From Oceanospirillaceae bacterium (GTDB lineage Bacteria; Pseudomonadota; Gammaproteobacteria; Pseudomonadales; Balneatricaceae): a stretch of 64,000 nucleotides of DNA. Numbering within the stretch: position 1 is the stretch's first letter; the number at the start of each line of letters is the position of its first letter. The position numbers were made by a program, and so were the translations under genes. The notes beneath the pieces were generated by a model, which was not told the DNA's origin, did no database searches, and worked only from the letters and a program-made list of their open reading frames with translations. Shown here piece by piece: positions 1 to 8,567 of this stretch. Location of the stretch: NCBI GenBank assembly GCA_003523085.1, contig DPHD01000057.1, positions 22,082-86,081 on the forward strand, in the 5' to 3' direction.

Positions 1-804
1 TTCGATTTGGTGGTATTGAAACTGCCAAAAAGCCATCGATTGTTAAAAGATCAGGTGTCTCGTCTATTGCCACAGTTGGCCGCCGGTGCAAACATCATCA
101 TGCCGGTGATGGTAAAGCACTTAGACACGCCATTGTTTCAATTATTGGAATCCTTGTTGGGCCCGCTAACGACCAGCTTGGCGCGCAAAAAGGCGCGTTT
201 AGTGTTGGCGTCAAAGAACAAGGATGGTGGCGGCGAGAGCCCGCCTGCGCAAACACACCGCTGGTCGGTGGCGGATTTAGGTCTAACCCTAGATCATTAT
301 AGCGGTGTGTTTAGCCCCACACGATTAGACCCCGGCGCGCAGGTGTTGCTGGAGAATTTCCCCGACGGCAACTATCAACATATTATCGACTTGGGTTGTG
401 GTAACGGTGTGCAGGCCATTACGGCCGCTAAAAAATGGCCTCAAAGCCAAGTGATCGGTGTGGATGAATCCTTTATGGCGGTGGCCTCAGCGACCAATAA
501 TGCCAGGTTAAATGGCGTCGGGCCTCAGTGCCGCTTTACAGCCAACGATTGCCTCACTAATATGCCCCCTCAGTCGGCCGATTTGATCTTGTGTAACCCC
601 CCGTTTCACCAAGAGCGGGTGGTGGGCGACCAAATTGCCATGCGGATGTTTGCTCAAGCAGCACAAGTGCTAACAGCAGGCGGCGAACTGTGGGTGGTGG
701 GCAATCGCCACTTAGGCTACCACGCTAAACTCAAACGTTGGTTTAAGCAGGTGCAGCAGATCGGCTCACATCCGAAGTTCGTGGTGTTAAAGGCCAAGCG
801 CTAA
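1..804 (+). CDS. rlmG: 23S rRNA (guanine-N2)-methyltransferase RlmG, 5' end cut by window
   Basis: The reading frame is already open at base 1, so the start lies upstream; 267 residues are visible, against about 380 in the family. RlmG methylates a guanine of 23S rRNA (G1835 in E. coli) using S-adenosylmethionine. The visible part holds the end of the N-terminal, catalytically inactive methyltransferase-like domain and the whole C-terminal Rossmann domain: SAM motif DLGCGNG near visible residue 130 and the N2-guanine methyltransferase signature NPPF near 200. The C-terminus (ELWVVGNRHLGYH) also fits RlmG. RsmC has the same fold, but the opening FDLVVLKLPKS suits RlmG better. Its stop overlaps the stop of the opposing acyltransferase by 4 bases. 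Confidence 0.85.
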   Translation, partial: FDLVVLKLPKSHRLLKDQVSRLLPQLAAGANIIMPVMVKHLDTPLFQLLESLLGPLTTSLARKKARLVLASKNKDGGGESPPAQTHRWSVADLGLTLDHYSGVFSPTRLDPGAQVLLENFPDGNYQHIIDLGCGNGVQAITAAKKWPQSQVIGVDESFMAVASATNNARLNGVGPQCRFTANDCLTNMPPQSADLILCNPPFHQERVVGDQIAMRMFAQAAQVLTAGGELWVVGNRHLGYHAKLKRWFKQVQQIGSHPKFVVLKAKR

Positions 805-1415
805 GGCTTGGGTTTGAGTGTTGCGCCGGTAATGTCGGGGTTATAGTTGGCCGGCACTTTGCCCACTTTGGTGCGGTAAAAATCAGCGATGGCAAGCATA
901 TCAGCGTCCATGTCATCGCTAGTGTTTAACATCTTCCCAATGCCGCCCACTTTAGTGGGAAAATCAAAATAGGCTAAGGCTATAGGGATCTGCGCGCCTT
1001 TAGCCATGTGATAAAAACCTGTTTTCCAGCGCGGCACGCTTGAGCGAGTGCCTTCCGGGGCGATCGCCATGACTAAATCGGGGTGGCTGTTAAACGTGTC
1101 GATTGAGGCGTCGACAAAATTCTGGCTGGTTTTACGGTCTAAAGGAATGCCCCCTAACCAGCGCATGAAGGGCCCCATAGGTCCTTTGAATAAGGTGTGC
1201 TTGCCAATAATATAAACCCGCAGATGCAGGTGAAAGGCCATGGCAATGCCCAGTGGAAAATCCCAGTTTGAGGTATGGGGCGCTGCGATAATAAGGTAAC
1301 TGCCGGTGGCGGGTGCAACATTGATGACTTTCCAGCCGCTGAGTTTCAAAATCAGCCAAGATAAACCCCTAATGAGGTGGATAACACCAGGGGTATCGTG
1401 AATAGTAAAATGCAT
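801..1415 (-). CDS. PlsC-like lysophospholipid acyltransferase family protein
   Basis: A 204-residue member of the glycerol-phosphate/lysophosphatidate acyltransferase superfamily. The acyltransferase box H-x4-D is seen as HTSNWD at residues 47-52, and the substrate box EGTRS lies at about 121-125. It is shorter than PlsC (about 245 residues) and resembles the stand-alone 1-acyl-glycerol-3-phosphate acyltransferase-like proteins common in marine gammaproteobacteria. A hydrophobic N-terminal stretch (residues 10-30) suggests inner-membrane association. The acyl acceptor cannot be told from sequence. The gene diverges from slyD; a TATAAT with extended -10 lies just upstream. The stop overlaps that of rlmG tail to tail. 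Confidence 0.8.
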   Translation of the reverse strand: MHFTIHDTPGVIHLIRGLSWLILKLSGWKVINVAPATGSYLIIAAPHTSNWDFPLGIAMAFHLHLRVYIIGKHTLFKGPMGPFMRWLGGIPLDRKTSQNFVDASIDTFNSHPDLVMAIAPEGTRSSVPRWKTGFYHMAKGAQIPIALAYFDFPTKVGGIGKMLNTSDDMDADMLAIADFYRTKVGKVPANYNPDITGATLKPKP

Positions 1416-1447
1416 GGAAATTAGAGCCTAGAAGCGATTTTTGCGGT

Positions 1448-1456
1448 ATTATAGCA
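1448..1456 (-). promoter_or_regulatory. Extended -10 promoter element for the acyltransferase gene
   Basis: Read on the minus strand, the sequence TGCTATAAT gives a consensus -10 hexamer preceded by the TG dinucleotide of an extended -10. No good -35 is seen. It lies about 33 bases upstream of the acyltransferase start. Prediction from motif only. Confidence 0.45.
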
Positions 1457-1488
1457 GGTTGCTCAAGCTCATGAGTTAAGTTTAATTA

Positions 1489-1516
1489 TTGACGCCCTAT
1501 ACAAGACAGTTATTAG
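1489..1516 (+). promoter_or_regulatory. Predicted sigma70 promoter for slyD
   Basis: TTGACG and TATTAG are separated by 16 bases, 19 bases before the slyD start codon and with the Shine-Dalgarno GGAG between. Spacing and hexamers fit sigma70. A transcript starting here would have a very short leader. Confidence 0.5.
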
Positions 1517-1534
1517 GGCATTTTGGAGTATCAA

Positions 1535-2017
1535 ATGAAAATTGCCGAAAACAGCGTAGCTAGCTTCCATTACACCTTAACCAATGGCGCGGGTGAGCTA
1601 GTGGACACTTCACGCGAAGGCGAACCATTGCCCTATTTGCATGGTGCAAACAACATCGTGCAAGGCCTAGAAGAAGCCTTAGAAGGCAAACAGGTGGGTG
1701 ACAAGCTACAGGTAGAAGTGCCACCTCACAAAGGCTACGGCGAATACATGGAAGAAATGGTGCAGCAGGTTGAACGTGAAATGTTTTCTGGCATCGACAC
1801 CTTAGAAGTGGGTATGCAGTTCCACGCCGAAGGCGATTCTGGCCAGCCACATGTGGTCACTATTACCGCAATTGATGGCGACCAAGTAAGCGTTGACGGC
1901 AACCATGACTTGGCCGGTGAAACGCTTAATTTTGACGTCGAAGTGATGGCTATTCGTGAAGCCACTGCCGACGAATTGTCTGCCGGTCATATCCACGGAC
2001 CAGGTTGTAACCACTAA
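1535..2017 (+). CDS. slyD: FKBP-type peptidyl-prolyl isomerase SlyD
   Basis: A 160-residue cytoplasmic peptidyl-prolyl cis-trans isomerase and chaperone that in E. coli also delivers nickel to hydrogenase. The FKBP domain occupies residues 1-70 and 130-150 with the insert-in-flap chaperone domain between (about 72-128). The usual His/Cys-rich metal-binding tail is reduced to the last ten residues, [10 protein letters not shown], so metal capacity is probably limited. The ATG is chosen because GGAG sits seven bases upstream; a TTG four codons earlier is in frame but lies over the ribosome-binding site. valS follows after 59 bases and may share the transcript. Confidence 0.93.
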   Translation: MKIAENSVASFHYTLTNGAGELVDTSREGEPLPYLHGANNIVQGLEEALEGKQVGDKLQVEVPPHKGYGEYMEEMVQQVEREMFSGIDTLEVGMQFHAEGDSGQPHVVTITAIDGDQVSVDGNHDLAGETLNFDVEVMAIREATADELSAGHIHGPGCNH

Positions 2018-2076
2018 TACGGCTTTTGTTGCCGTATTTATTCAGCCCACCTTTTTTAGAGCGCTACACCGACATT

Positions 2077-4929
2077 ATGGAAAAGACATACAACCCCAAC
2101 GCCATTGAACAGCAGTGGTACCAGCAATGGGAAGACAACAATTACTTCGCCCCCTCCGGTGAGGGTACGCCCTACAGTATTGTTATCCCACCGCCTAATG
2201 TCACGGGTAGTTTGCATATGGGTCATGCTTTCCAAGATACCATCATGGATACCTTGACGCGTTTTAAGCGTATGCAAGGCCATGATACCTTGTGGCAGGT
2301 GGGTACCGATCATGCCGGTATAGCGACCCAAATGTTGGTGGAGCGTAAGGTTCAAGCCGAACAAGGTAAAACCCGCCATGACCTCGGTCGTGATCAATTT
2401 CTGGAAAAAGTATGGGACTGGAAGAATGAATCAGGCGGTACTATTACTCGCCAGCTTCGTCGTATGGGTGCCAGTGTAGATTGGAGCCGAGAGCGCTTCA
2501 CCATGGATGACGGCTTTTATACGGCGGTGCAAGAAGCCTTTGTACGTTTGTATGACGATGGCCTTATTTACCGTGGCAAGCGGTTGGTTAACTGGGATCC
2601 TAAGCTACACACAGCTATTTCGGACTTAGAAGTTATTTCTACCGACGAAAAAGGCCATTTGTGGCATTTGCGTTATCCCCTAGCAGAAGGCGCTACGACC
2701 GCCGACGGTAAGGATCATTTAGTGGTTGCCACCACACGTCCAGAGACCATGCTAGGTGATGCTGCCGTGGCGGTACATCCTAAGGATGAGCGTTACCAAC
2801 ACCTTATCGGAAAATCCATTGAGTTACCCTTGGTCGGTCGTTTAATCCCCATTATCGCTGACGACTACGTGGATATGGAATTTGGTACGGGTTGTGTAAA
2901 AATCACCCCAGCCCACGACTTTAATGACTACGCCATGGGCCAGCGCCACGACCTAGGTATGATTAACGTATTGGACCACGACGCTGCCATTGTGCAGGTG
3001 CCAGACGTGTATACCACGGCTGGCAAAGTGGTTGCAGAACATGATGAAACGGTGCCAGCCGCCTATCGTGGTTTGGATCGTTACGATGCCCGTAAACAAA
3101 TAGTCGCCGACTTGGATGCTGCCGGCTTGCTGGAAGAGATCGAAGATCATGGTCTAAAGGTGCCCCGTGGCGATCGCTCTGGCTTGGTTATTGAACCCTT
3201 GCTAACAGATCAGTGGTTTGTGAGTACAAAACCATTGGCCGAACCGGCTATTGAAGCGGTAGAAGATGGGCGTATCGAATTTGTGCCCAAGCAGTGGGAA
3301 AATACTTATTTTTCTTGGATGCGTGACATTCAAGATTGGTGTATTTCGCGTCAGCTTTGGTGGGGTCACCGTATCCCTGCTTGGTACGATGATGAAGGCA
3401 ACTTCTACGTCGGTCGCAGCGAACAAGAAGTACGTGAAAAGCATGCATTGGGCGATATTAACCTGAAGCAAGATGAAGACGTGCTCGACACCTGGTTCTC
3501 ATCTGGTTTATGGACCTTTGGTACCCTAGGCTGGCCAGACGCCACCGAAGCTCTAAAGAAATACCACCCCACCGACGTCTTGGTGACTGGCTTTGACATT
3601 ATTTTCTTCTGGGTTGCACGCATGATCATGATGACCATGCACCTCACCAAAGACGCAACGGGCGCAGCGCAAGTGCCGTTTAAAACTGTGTATGTTCACG
3701 GTCTGGTGCGTGATCAAGATGGCGACAAGATGTCCAAGTCTAAAGGTAACGTTATTGACCCACTCGATTTGATTGATGGTATTGAGCTGGAGGCGTTACT
3801 TGAAAAACGCACCGGTAACATGATGCAGCCGCAGTTGGCCAAAAAAATCGAAAAACAAACCCTCAAGCACTTCCCCGACGGCATTGCCTCTTACGGTACT
3901 GACGCCTTGCGTTTTACCTTATGTTCGTTGGCTTCAACGGGACGCGATATCAAGTTTGACCTGGGCCGTATCGAAGGTAATCGCAACTTCTGTAATAAGA
4001 TTTGGAACGCTACCAACTACGTGTTGATGAACTGTGAAGAACAGGACTGCGGTCAAGCCGGCGGTGAGGTTGAGTTAAGTTTGGCCGATCGCTGGATTCG
4101 CTCACGCTTGCAGCAAACCGAGCAAAAAGTGATCGAATCTATGGGCTTGTACCGCTTTGATCATGCGGCCGAAGCCTTGTATTACTTTATTTGGAACGAA
4201 TACTGCGATTGGTACTTGGAGTTGTCTAAGCCGGTGCTATGGGATGATAATGCTACTGCCGAGCAGCTACGTGGTACGCGTCGCACCTTAGTTCGTGTAT
4301 TAGAGGCGGTGTTGCGTTTAGCTCATCCGTTAATGCCCTACATTACTGAAGAGATTTGGCAGCGTGTTAAAGCTTTGGCGGGCGTAGAAGGCGACAGTAT
4401 TATGCTGCAGCCATACCCGGTGCCAGACGACAACAAACGTGATGAAACCGCAGAGGCAGACCTTGATTGGGTGCGCGGCATTATCGATGGCATTCGTAAC
4501 ATTCGTGGCGAAATGAACATTGCGCCAGGTAAGCCTATCCCCGTACTACTTAACAAAGCCAGCGCTGAGGATCAGCAACGTTTGCGCAGCAATAGTCAGT
4601 TCCTCATTAAGCTTACCAAGCTAGAAAGCATTACCTTGCTAGATGCTGGTGTAGAGGCACCTTTGAGTGCTACGGCATTAGTGGGTGAGTTAGAAGTGCT
4701 GGTGCCAATGGCTGGCCTGATTAATAAGGACGCAGAACTTGCACGTCTAAACAAAGAATTAGGCAGGCTTCAGGGCGAGATTAAGCGCCTGAGTGGCAAG
4801 TTGGGCAACGCTAAATTTGTTGATAAAGCACCGGCCCAAGTCATCGAAAAGGAACGTTCAAAATTGAAGGACGCAGAATCTGCCGCTAGTACTTTGCAGC
4901 AACAGGTAGTGAAAATTGAAGCCATTTAA
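2077..4929 (+). CDS. valS: Valyl-tRNA synthetase
   Basis: A class I aminoacyl-tRNA synthetase of 950 residues, the usual length, that charges tRNA-Val. The HIGH-type motif is HMGH inside [13 protein letters not shown] (about residues 38-50) and the KMSKS loop is DKMSKSKGN near residue 550. Between them lies the CP1 editing domain, and the C-terminal 70 residues form the coiled-coil tRNA-binding arm ([14 protein letters not shown] and following). The start MEKTYNP matches E. coli; an in-frame TTG 17 codons upstream is less likely. In E. coli valS is the last gene of pepA-holC-valS. Here it points the other way and is separated from holC by two genes. Confidence 0.97.
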   Translation: MEKTYNPNAIEQQWYQQWEDNNYFAPSGEGTPYSIVIPPPNVTGSLHMGHAFQDTIMDTLTRFKRMQGHDTLWQVGTDHAGIATQMLVERKVQAEQGKTRHDLGRDQFLEKVWDWKNESGGTITRQLRRMGASVDWSRERFTMDDGFYTAVQEAFVRLYDDGLIYRGKRLVNWDPKLHTAISDLEVISTDEKGHLWHLRYPLAEGATTADGKDHLVVATTRPETMLGDAAVAVHPKDERYQHLIGKSIELPLVGRLIPIIADDYVDMEFGTGCVKITPAHDFNDYAMGQRHDLGMINVLDHDAAIVQVPDVYTTAGKVVAEHDETVPAAYRGLDRYDARKQIVADLDAAGLLEEIEDHGLKVPRGDRSGLVIEPLLTDQWFVSTKPLAEPAIEAVEDGRIEFVPKQWENTYFSWMRDIQDWCISRQLWWGHRIPAWYDDEGNFYVGRSEQEVREKHALGDINLKQDEDVLDTWFSSGLWTFGTLGWPDATEALKKYHPTDVLVTGFDIIFFWVARMIMMTMHLTKDATGAAQVPFKTVYVHGLVRDQDGDKMSKSKGNVIDPLDLIDGIELEALLEKRTGNMMQPQLAKKIEKQTLKHFPDGIASYGTDALRFTLCSLASTGRDIKFDLGRIEGNRNFCNKIWNATNYVLMNCEEQDCGQAGGEVELSLADRWIRSRLQQTEQKVIESMGLYRFDHAAEALYYFIWNEYCDWYLELSKPVLWDDNATAEQLRGTRRTLVRVLEAVLRLAHPLMPYITEEIWQRVKALAGVEGDSIMLQPYPVPDDNKRDETAEADLDWVRGIIDGIRNIRGEMNIAPGKPIPVLLNKASAEDQQRLRSNSQFLIKLTKLESITLLDAGVEAPLSATALVGELEVLVPMAGLINKDAELARLNKELGRLQGEIKRLSGKLGNAKFVDKAPAQVIEKERSKLKDAESAASTLQQQVVKIEAI

Positions 4930-5134
4930 CGGTGATAAGGTGGCCAGTTTGGCGGCCTTCTAGGGAATGATTAGCTTTCCTTGGTCTAAGGTGCTAGACT
5001 GTGCTCCGCACTAGCTTGACCGTTATGTGTGAAGACCCAAACCGTAATTTGCGCAGTAACAGACATAATCTGTTTGATAACCCGCGCAGATGTAGACGGT
5101 TTATCAAATTAATTTAGTAGCAAAGAGTAAAGAT
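4930..5134 (+). promoter_or_regulatory. valS-cspA intergenic region with structured cold-shock leader
   Basis: Contains a stem-loop at 4993-5015 (GCTA/TAGC around GTGC-TCC-GCAC). Near the cspA start there is a hairpin at 5073-5108 with arms TTTGATAACC and GGTTTATCAAA. A shorter competing pairing, ATCTG (5068-5072) with CAGAT (5087-5091), uses part of the loop of the larger hairpin. The Shine-Dalgarno AAAGAG follows the larger hairpin. Such alternative folds are typical of cspA-family leaders, where temperature changes the structure. No convincing promoter hexamers were found, and valS has no clear terminator: an imperfect stem at 4937-4960 lacks a T run. Confidence 0.4.
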
Positions 5135-5341
5135 ATGAGCAAAGGTACAGTGAAGTGGTTTAACGCCGATAAAGGTTTCGGTTTCATCACTCCAGAAGAC
5201 GGTGGTAAGGATTTATTCGTACACCATTCTGAAATCCGCAATGGCGGCGGTTACGCCACTTTGAACGACGGTCAAGCCGTAGAATTCGAAGTTGGCCAAG
5301 GCCAAAAAGGCCCTTGCGCCAACAATGTTGTTCCTTCTTAA
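5135..5341 (+). CDS. CspA-family cold-shock protein
   Basis: A 68-residue single-domain OB-fold protein that binds single-stranded RNA and DNA. Both RNA-binding motifs are present: RNP1 as KGFGFI (residues 13-18) and RNP2 as LFVHH (about 28-32). The start [10 protein letters not shown] is standard. It has its own intrinsic terminator directly downstream and a structured leader upstream, so it is probably a single-gene transcript. Whether it is cold-induced or constitutive cannot be decided from sequence. It sits between valS and the ureohydrolase, in the gap opened by the valS rearrangement. Confidence 0.95.
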   Translation: MSKGTVKWFNADKGFGFITPEDGGKDLFVHHSEIRNGGGYATLNDGQAVEFEVGQGQKGPCANNVVPS

Positions 5342-5364
5342 TTCGTTAAGAAAATAACATTGAG

Positions 5365-5393
5365 AAAACGCCGCTTTTAGCGGCGTTTTTTTT
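5365..5393 (+). terminator. Intrinsic terminator of the cold-shock gene
   Basis: Ten-base-pair stem AAAACGCCGC/GCGGCGTTTT with a five-base loop (TTTTA), followed by a run of T. It lies 23 bases after the cspA stop codon. Confidence 0.92.
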
Positions 5394-5407
5394 CGCCTGT
5401 AGAAAAG

Positions 5408-5437
5408 TTGACCGGCCCAGCAGGTATAAGGTAAAAC
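5408..5437 (+). promoter_or_regulatory. Predicted promoter for the ureohydrolase gene
   Basis: TTGACC and TAAAAC spaced by 18 bases, located after the cspA terminator and 33 bases before the chosen start of the ureohydrolase. It indicates independent transcription of that gene. Confidence 0.4.
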
Positions 5438-5470
5438 CTAGGTTCTTGATCGCATTTTGTGAGAGCTAAC

Positions 5471-6481
5471 ATGAGCCAGCCTACTGAACCCCAGTTTGAT
5501 CGTAACCAAAACGCCTTTATGGACGCCCTCTATTGGTATGGTGTGGCGACCTTATTTCGTGCGCCCCACAACCCCAACCCGAGTGATTGCGACATTGCTC
5601 TAGTAGGGGTGCCCCATAGTAGCGGTAATGGCACCACGGAACGAGACCAGCACCTTGGGCCCAGGGCCGTACGTAATGTGTCGGCTAACGGCCGCCGTGT
5701 GCATATGAATTTTGAGTTAGACCCTTGGCGAGCATGCCGTATTCATGACTTAGGAGATGTGCCGCTGACGCACATGAACGACAACGAAGTGTCGATCCAG
5801 CACATCACAGACTACTATGCCAAAATAGATGCAGCGGGGACAAGGCCCGTGTCTGTGGGCGGTGACCACTCTGTGACCGGCGGCATCTTACAGGCCTTAG
5901 GTGGCCCCCAATCGAAGCTCACCGGCGGACAGCCCGCATGTATCTTGCATTTTGACGCCCATACCGACTGCTTTAGCAATATGAAACATTTTTTAGGGGC
6001 AAAAAAATCGGCCGCCCATTGGGCCTCGTATTTGGTGCAGCAAGGTAACGTGGACGCCCATCACAGTGTGCAGGTGGGTATTCGTGGTAACGCCCGTACT
6101 TTAGATTGGTTACAGCCGAGTTACGAACATGGCTACGACGTCATTACCATGGATCGCTATAATCAAATTGGTGCGCAACAAAGCATTGATATCATTCAGC
6201 AGCGTATTGGTAATCGTCCCGTATACATCACCTTTGATTTGGATTGTTTAGACCCTACCGTCGCCCCTGGGGTGTCTAATATCGAGGCTGGATGTCAGGG
6301 TTTTATGATGGACCAGGTGATGCAGTTGTTACAAGCTACCCGCGGTATGAACATCATAGGTGGTGACGTGGTGTGTTTAATGCCGACCAAAGACAGCCCC
6401 AATAATATTACCTCTATGGTGGCTACTGCCATTATGTTTGAAATGATTAGCCTGATCGCCGACCGTCAACAGGCAAGCTAA
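5471..6481 (+). CDS. Arginase/agmatinase-fold ureohydrolase, substrate uncertain
   Basis: A 336-residue dinuclear-manganese hydrolase of the arginase/agmatinase/formiminoglutamase superfamily. All metal ligands are visible: GGDHS, DAHTD and DLDCLDP. The catalytic His region is AAHWASYL. Two substrate-side segments deviate from agmatinase: the usual PGTGTPE-type loop reads PGVSNIEAGC, and in the motif DVVEVAP the Glu that holds the guanidinium group in arginases is Cys (DVVCLMP, residue 302, codon 6374-6376). The family makes urea from guanidino compounds, but the change argues against ordinary agmatinase or arginase activity. ATG at 5471 is preferred over an in-frame GTG four codons earlier. 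No polyamine gene is adjacent. Its stop overlaps that of holC by 4 bases. Confidence 0.85.
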   Translation: MSQPTEPQFDRNQNAFMDALYWYGVATLFRAPHNPNPSDCDIALVGVPHSSGNGTTERDQHLGPRAVRNVSANGRRVHMNFELDPWRACRIHDLGDVPLTHMNDNEVSIQHITDYYAKIDAAGTRPVSVGGDHSVTGGILQALGGPQSKLTGGQPACILHFDAHTDCFSNMKHFLGAKKSAAHWASYLVQQGNVDAHHSVQVGIRGNARTLDWLQPSYEHGYDVITMDRYNQIGAQQSIDIIQQRIGNRPVYITFDLDCLDPTVAPGVSNIEAGCQGFMMDQVMQLLQATRGMNIIGGDVVCLMPTKDSPNNITSMVATAIMFEMISLIADRQQAS

Positions 6482-6903
6482 AGCTTGTGGTACTGCATAC
6501 TGCGGCCTTGCTGCTGATAACTGCGGTAGTGCTGACGGGTAGTTAAGACCATTTCTGGATCTTGGATCACCACTTCGATGATACGTTGAAACACCGTAGG
6601 AGCCAGTTGTTGGCTCAGGTTTAGGCAAATATCACGCTGCTTTGGGAATTGGTCTTCGGGGGTGTTTGGGTGGCCGAGAACCACCGGCGCTATGTTTGTA
6701 TCGCCGGCGCACCCATGGGCAATAAATGAATCTGGTTTAAAGGCCCATATATATTCGTCAAGGTGGCTTGCTTCGGCGTCGTCTCGGCACTGAATGTATA
6801 CCTGTTGGCCGCTGGCCACGGCTTTTTCCAACAAGCGGCACAGCAGCGGATAGCGACTGGCCGGATCGTCGGACTTGAGCTGATAAAAATCGGCTCGCTG
6901 CAT
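6478..6903 (-). CDS. holC: DNA polymerase III chi subunit
   Basis: A 141-residue accessory subunit of the Pol III clamp loader that contacts single-strand-binding protein. The opening ADFYQLKSDD and the middle segment with VYIQCRDDAEASHLDEYIW match HolC; this is its conserved nucleotidyltransferase-like alpha/beta fold. The ATG at 6903 is chosen because it falls two bases after the pepA stop and matches the family start; 15 codons further upstream would overlap pepA. pepA-holC is the conserved order, but the usual third gene valS is not downstream; instead a convergent ureohydrolase gene ends here. Confidence 0.88.
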   Translation of the reverse strand: MQRADFYQLKSDDPASRYPLLCRLLEKAVASGQQVYIQCRDDAEASHLDEYIWAFKPDSFIAHGCAGDTNIAPVVLGHPNTPEDQFPKQRDICLNLSQQLAPTVFQRIIEVVIQDPEMVLTTRQHYRSYQQQGRSMQYHKL

Positions 6904-6905
6904 GT

Positions 6906-8384
6906 CTATGCCTGATTCACAAGGTGCTGAACCAGTAACGGAACGCAACGGCCTGTGGCGCCTTTCTTGGCCCCAGAAGTCCAGGCAGTACCGGCTATAT
7001 CAAGGTGCGCCCAAGTGTAGCTTTCGGTAAAGCGAGACAAGAAACAAGCCGCAGTAATAGTGCCTGCGGAACGACCACCGATGTTGCCTAGGTCGGCAAA
7101 GTTACTTTCTAACTGCTCTTGATACTCTTCACCCATAGGTAATTGCCAAGCCGCGTCGAAGGCTTGTTTGCCGGCCTTCATTAGGCTTGATGCAAAGGCG
7201 TCGTCGTTGCTTAATACCGCACTGGTATGATGGCCAAGGGCGATAATGGCGGCGCCGGTGAGGGTGGCGACGTCAACGACTGTGCTGGGGTTGAATCGTT
7301 CGGCATAGGTCAGGGCGTCACATAATACTAAACGGCCTTCGGCGTCGGTGTTGAGTACTTCTACGGTTTTACCCGACATGGTGGTGTAGATGTCGCCCGG
7401 TTTAGAGGCGGTACTAGAAGGCATGTTTTCCGCACTGGCAACAATAGCCACTACGTTGGCTTTTAAGTCCATGTCGATAATGGCCTGTATGGCGCCAATA
7501 ACACTGGCTGCGCCACACATGTCATACTTCATCTCGTCCATGGCTGCGCCAGGCTTAATGCTGATGCCGCCAGAGTCAAAAGTAATGCCTTTGCCCACGA
7601 GTACGTGGGGTGCTTCGCCTTCTGTGCCACCTTGATAATTAACCACAATCAGTTTTGAAGGTTCGGCACTGCCTTTGCCTACGGACAACAACGAATGCAT
7701 GCCTAAACTTTCCATCTCGGCTTCTTCTAATACTTGGGTCGTCACTTTGTTGGAACTAGCCGCCAGTTTATGGCCTTGCTCGGCAAGGTAGCTTGGTGTG
7801 CAGACGTTGCCAGGAAGGTTGCCTAAGTCGCGACATAGATCCATACCGTGGGCCGTGGCGGTGGATTGCTCAAGTTGCGCTTGGATGCTCGCATCGGCAA
7901 CCAAGGCCATGCTAGGCAAGGCAGGCTGTGGCTTGGCATCAGATTTAAACTGGTCAAAGCGGTAACACGCTTGGACCAAAGCTTCTATGCTCAAGCGCAC
8001 CTTACTGGCGGTGTCTAGGTCAGCACTGTCGGCATTGGTGAGCTGGTTCAGTACCCTGGTGCCAGGGTTGGTTTTAATTTGACTCCAAGCGGCTTGTGTC
8101 AGTTGGCCAAATTTACGACCGTTAAGCTTGGCAGGGTCGCCAGAACCAATCACCAATATGCGATCTGGCCCTGCACCCGTATGCAAAAACAATTGACTGT
8201 TTTTGAACTTGCCGCTTAAGTCGCCGCTGCTTATCGCTTGGCTAATAGCGCCGTTTAGCAATTGGTCAGCGGCCTCTAAGCTAGCTGACAGGGCGGGTTC
8301 GTTACCTTCAATGGCGGCTAACGGTAAAATGAGGCTAGATGCGGTGTTAAAATCTAAGGCATCCTGTTGTAAAGAAAATTCCAT
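6906..8384 (-). CDS. pepA: Leucyl aminopeptidase PepA (M17)
   Basis: A 492-residue cytosolic aminopeptidase of the M17 family that works as a hexamer with two metal ions. The signature NTDAEGRL is near residue 345, and the metal-ligand segment VGKGITFDSGG precedes it. In E. coli PepA also binds DNA, acting at carAB and in XerCD recombination; whether this one does is not visible. Length and ends are normal. It diverges from lptF-lptG and is followed at once by holC, the order conserved in gammaproteobacteria. The ribosome-binding GGAGA lies in a small inverted repeat, TTGTC/GACAA, just before the start. Confidence 0.96.
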   Translation of the reverse strand: MEFSLQQDALDFNTASSLILPLAAIEGNEPALSASLEAADQLLNGAISQAISSGDLSGKFKNSQLFLHTGAGPDRILVIGSGDPAKLNGRKFGQLTQAAWSQIKTNPGTRVLNQLTNADSADLDTASKVRLSIEALVQACYRFDQFKSDAKPQPALPSMALVADASIQAQLEQSTATAHGMDLCRDLGNLPGNVCTPSYLAEQGHKLAASSNKVTTQVLEEAEMESLGMHSLLSVGKGSAEPSKLIVVNYQGGTEGEAPHVLVGKGITFDSGGISIKPGAAMDEMKYDMCGAASVIGAIQAIIDMDLKANVVAIVASAENMPSSTASKPGDIYTTMSGKTVEVLNTDAEGRLVLCDALTYAERFNPSTVVDVATLTGAAIIALGHHTSAVLSNDDAFASSLMKAGKQAFDAAWQLPMGEEYQEQLESNFADLGNIGGRSAGTITAACFLSRFTESYTWAHLDIAGTAWTSGAKKGATGRCVPLLVQHLVNQA

Positions 8385-8567
8385 GTTGTCTCCAAGACAA
8401 GTGCGTGGTGGCGTGGTCGATATTAAGGTTGCTTCGGAGTTTGAAGCAAAGGCAAAATTCTACGCCAAATTTAGCTTAGGCTCTAGTGGCGTATTGGCTT
8501 TAAATGGCATTAAATCTGATACACTTAGGCCATTGTTGAGTCATACGTACCTAAAGAAGCCGTCACC

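Noticed and set aside
1560..1965. Minus-strand open frames opposite slyD
   Set aside because: Shadow frames of a well-supported gene with no ribosome-binding site or homology.
4937..4960. Terminator after valS
   Set aside because: The stem AAGGTGGCC/GGCGGCCTT has a mismatch and no T run follows.
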